Origin: Deinandra increscens subsp. villosa | Lineage: Eukaryota; Streptophyta; Magnoliopsida; Asterales; Asteraceae | Length of the DNA: 64,000 nt | Direction: 5' to 3' | Assembly: GCA_039602395.1 (NCBI GenBank) | Contig: JBCNJP010000007.1 | Coordinates: 124,158,957 to 124,222,956, forward strand | Part shown: in pieces, positions 61,349 through 64,000 of the stretch | How positions within the stretch are numbered: the stretch's first letter is position 1 | Layout: every line of letters begins with the position of its first letter | The notes under the pieces: generated by a model | What the model was told of the DNA's origin: nothing | The model's database searches: none | What the model saw: the letters and a program-made list of their open reading frames with translations, nothing else | Position numbers and translations under genes: made by a program

Positions 61349-61450
61349 TTTTATCGGGCTCATTGATTACATTTAATGTTTTTAACTCAGAAGATTAAGG
61401 GTAAAACATATAATTGTCAGAGAACCTAGCTAGCTAATTTGTTCCATTCT

Positions 61451-61924
61451 AAGCTTTTGTGCTTTGCACCTTGGGACCCTATCGTTTTTTTGTGTCTAGC
61501 AACTTTTGAAACCAAGGATCAAACCAAGGTGTCTGAAATGAAATTTAAAGACACTAAATGGAACACATATATGGGTGAAAAAACCTTCAAAAGATTTATG
61601 AGTATCAAGTCAAAATGCTTGGTAAGCTACACGTTATCATCCAACCAAAGCTATACTTCAAATAACTCGCTCATAAGTACGCCATCATATCATCTTCAAA
61701 ATCAAATTAACATTAAGCCTTATCAGCACCATTGTGCTAAAACTGGGGCTTAGAAATGACACCAAAGTTAAAGAGATTATCCAATATTTTTCTGAAAACA
61801 AATAACAGCCTAATACAAGTTGGATCCAAGAATTTAAAATTATGGTGGAATGTGATGAGGTAAAAGAAAACAACAGATGATTATATAATAACATGAAACA
61901 ATATAACATAACTAAAAAAGAATA
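61451..61924. other. Spacer between the inverted repeat and the distal leader region
   Basis: An open frame 61439-61753 (104 codons) covers most of it but has no domain that I recognise. No other feature seen. Confidence 0.4.
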
Positions 61925-62254
61925 TCCTCTCCGTGTTTTCATCTTTTGTAAATGCTCAATTGTATCTTGGTTAGTAACATTGGCAAGTCATAACTGTTGG
62001 TTGATTTCTTCTTATGCAGTTATTAGTTGATTAAGTAATAATTGACACTTTGCTAAACATCAAAAATCAAAATCGACTTAGAAAATAGTTAACAAACCAG
62101 GCACAAAAACCAAAATGCATGTAACAACAAAGATAGAGAATGGTACATAAATCAGTCACAAAATCGAAATGTATATAACTAAGCTACTCCCAATTTCCAG
62201 GTATACAGATCAACAGCTGTAATTATGTAATGTAAGTGAAAAATAACATACAAC

Positions 62255-62440
62255 CTGGGTTTCTGAATTCCGATCTGTGGATTGTGGAGACCGGCGGACT
62301 GTGGCGTCCGGCGAGCAACGGAGCGAGGACTCTCCGGCAGGTGAAGCGGCGGCCGGCGATTAGGAAGGTGGAGAGGATATCGCTTTGGCGATGGCGGCTA
62401 GGGTAGGCAGCGTTTCAGGAGGGAAAATGTGGGAATTGGC
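62255..62440 (-). other. Candidate distal 5' UTR exon of DHFR-TS
   Basis: On the minus strand a GC-rich stretch (CCGCCGGTCTCC, CGCCGGCCGCC) ends AACCCAG|GTTGTATG, a good splice donor. There is no in-frame ATG in it. Together with the acceptor at 56870-56871 it would define a leader intron of about 5.4 kb. The composition fits a plant 5' UTR. This is an inference from splice signals, position and duplication pattern. Confidence 0.4.
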
Positions 62441-62541
62441 GGGAGAAACATAAAAGATTTGTGATGGTGAGTTACAAGAAGGGCCTAGAACTTTTATTCA
62501 ACCTACGGTTTTAGTAGTCTTTGGTTTTCATTGAAATCACC

Positions 62542-62878
62542 GGGGTAAAGGCAATGGTTTCCCCATTTCTCCAATCCCCCACTCCATTTTTTGTGTCACC
62601 TCATCATTCCCTATCCCTTTCCATTTTTTCCCATTTTGTGGGTAATGGTTTCCCCACTCTCCCACTCTCCCAAACACCCCATAAAAACCTTCTCCACTCT
62701 CCCACTCTCTCTTGAAAAAATCGGGGTCCCAACCCCATTTTAACCTTCCCGATCCCGAATTCCCCTTTCCCCGATTTTTCCCGAGCAGCCAAGTAATGGT
62801 TTCCCCGTGATCCCGTTTCCCCGATTTTCCCCGTTTTCACCTTCCCGATTGGATTGGGAAGGGTATTGCGTTTACCCT
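62542..62878. mobile_element. MITE-like element with GGGTAAAGGCAATGG ends
   Basis: The left end GGGTAAAGGCAATGGTTTCC pairs with the right end GGGTAAACGCAATACCCTTCC (reverse complement, first 20 shared in pattern). The interior consists of repeated CCCGATTTTCCC and TCCCACTC modules. The target duplication is unclear. Frames in both directions are compositional. Confidence 0.5.
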
Positions 62879-64000
62879 TAGGGATAACATCAGTACGACA
62901 CCGGTACTATGTTGATAGTGGTACCAAAATTGAGGAGAAATTGGTATTTGTATCGGTCCCTACTCTTTTGGTACGGACCACTCTTTTGGTACGTTATCGG
63001 TTTTGGTATCGAGTTTTTACTACGATACCAAATACCGATTCGATACTCGGTTTTTTTTATTTGTTAAATAGATTAAAACTTATAAATTTCTAACCTCATG
63101 TTATATGTTTTTCCTACTTTCTATACCCAAGATTGAAACTTGGTAACGCTCTTCTACTTGTAAGATGTGGAGTGTGGTCATTTACTCATTTACTTGTAAA
63201 ATTTATGGAAACTATCATCACGGTGGAGTAAAAAGATAATCATAGTAATTTTTTAACTCTTTATAAGAAGATAATTATAATAACTATTTAACTCTGTAAA
63301 AAATGCATAATGAGTTTGTTGAGTGATTGTGTTTCAAGACTATTTCAATACATCAACTTAAGCTGGCTTTTGTTGTATATTTAGTGATTGAATATAAATT
63401 ACAATATGTGATTAAATATATATTAGAATATTTTATAGTTAAGTTCATTTAATCATCTAAAAAATCCTAAAGTACATCTTTTAGATAAGTTTGGGTGAAG
63501 AGACTAACAAATCATTTTGCAAAATAGTTCTGTAAAACCATTTGAATACTCAACGTGGTATTACAAATTGTGAATTCTAAGAGATGAGATATAGTTATTT
63601 CTTTTTTTAAACAAAAAAACAAATCTACAAATCATCTATATTACCACTATCCATTTGTCGGTTATTGCCGGAACCAATTAGACATACTACCAATATCAAA
63701 ATCAGGCAAAATCGAGTACGAATACCACTTATGTGTTCAACTGGTACCGTATCAATACTCGATAAAAAAAACTCATTCTTACTTTAAAGAAATATTATTT
63801 CTTATTTTTAGCATTCTCTTGAATAGATATAAATATACGTAAAGATATCAAAAGTTTTACAGTTTTATTACATCTTCTTTTAGATAGCTTTAATTAACAA
63901 GAGCAAGAAGCCTGAAACCCAAAAGAAAAAAAACCACAAGGTAGAAACAAAGTTTATGTATTGGGAAAAAAATTCAACTAGGTTTATAACACGTGTGATA
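62879..64000. other. Repeat-derived spacer, no gene recognised
   Basis: Contains GGTATCGGT/ACCGATACC-type inverted motifs near 62890-63060 and again near 63650-63770, which may be the two ends of an old foldback element. Otherwise AT-rich. Confidence 0.35.

Larger units (their letters stand above)
59381..61450. repeat. Large inverted duplication of a SINA-like E3 ligase gene fragment
   Basis: The left arm (about 59381-60145) and right arm (about 60215-61450, interrupted by a hAT-type element at 60874-61348) are reverse complements with roughly 85-90% identity by eye, around a loop of about 70 bp. Each arm carries a SINA-like coding remnant: minus strand in the left arm, plus strand in the right. 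Left-arm frames show a SIAH-type zinc finger (APCANNCFGCSQILYFNERD, then CPLFACPHKNC) and the substrate-binding part (DGVHSL-like region and VPPIFANMFEFKIAM). Right-arm frames show the same (APCANSCFGCPQ and NERH; VPPIFANMFEFKID). Both copies contain frame breaks. Confidence 0.85.

Noticed and set aside
62521..62840. Frames over the C-rich segment near the right end
   Set aside because: Composition of the MITE-like CCCGATTTTCCC modules.

Overview
This window is nuclear DNA from a flowering plant. The genes have many AG-bounded introns, RPS25 carries telo-box and TGGGCC promoter motifs, and plant-type AGPase, DHFR-TS and defensin genes are present. The defensin core and the DNA-transposon load suggest a eudicot, probably Asteraceae. 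That family assignment is inferred from protein resemblance only.

Layout. 1-7.3 kb: old LTR-like repeats interrupted by a complete PIF/Harbinger transposon (997-5424) with both of its proteins open. 7.3-12.6 kb: AT-rich spacer, then a 2.2-kb foldback element built from C-rich and G-rich tracts and a 16-bp palindrome. 12.9-16.1 kb: a PCH1/PCHL-like gene (+). 16.5-17.1 kb: a tRNA-Glu(CTC) gene in a tandem duplication. 19.1-23.5 kb: AGPase large subunit, 14 coding exons (-). 23.9-31 kb: repeats, an ORF1-only Harbinger derivative with an intact Myb/SANT-like gene, and two MITEs. 31.4-33.3 kb: RPS25 (-). 34.9-36.7 kb: a small divergent KH-domain gene (+). 37.3-37.9 kb: a plant defensin (-). 38-43 kb: a Tourist-like MITE, a MULE-like element with GC-rich cargo, a truncated tRNA-Glu and a decayed Copia element. 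43.7-44.3 kb: a DUF4408/DUF761 membrane protein (+). 46-62.5 kb: the DHFR-TS locus (-), with a duplicated 3' end, duplicated leader exons, SINA-like E3-ligase relics on both sides, a Helitron, three hAT-type elements and a 500-N assembly gap. 62.5-64 kb: repeat-derived spacer.

The genes are independent plant genes, not an operon. They cover starch synthesis, folate/dTMP synthesis, translation, light signalling, defence and unknown roles. The strongest unexplained structure is a >2-kb inverted duplication of a SINA-like ubiquitin-ligase gene (59381-61450). It lies between two copies of the DHFR-TS leader region, so transcription from the distal leader would yield a long hairpin RNA. The second is the palindrome/G-tract foldback at 10342-12537. 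Exon joins given here were checked by hand for reading phase; no alignment, expression or database search was possible.
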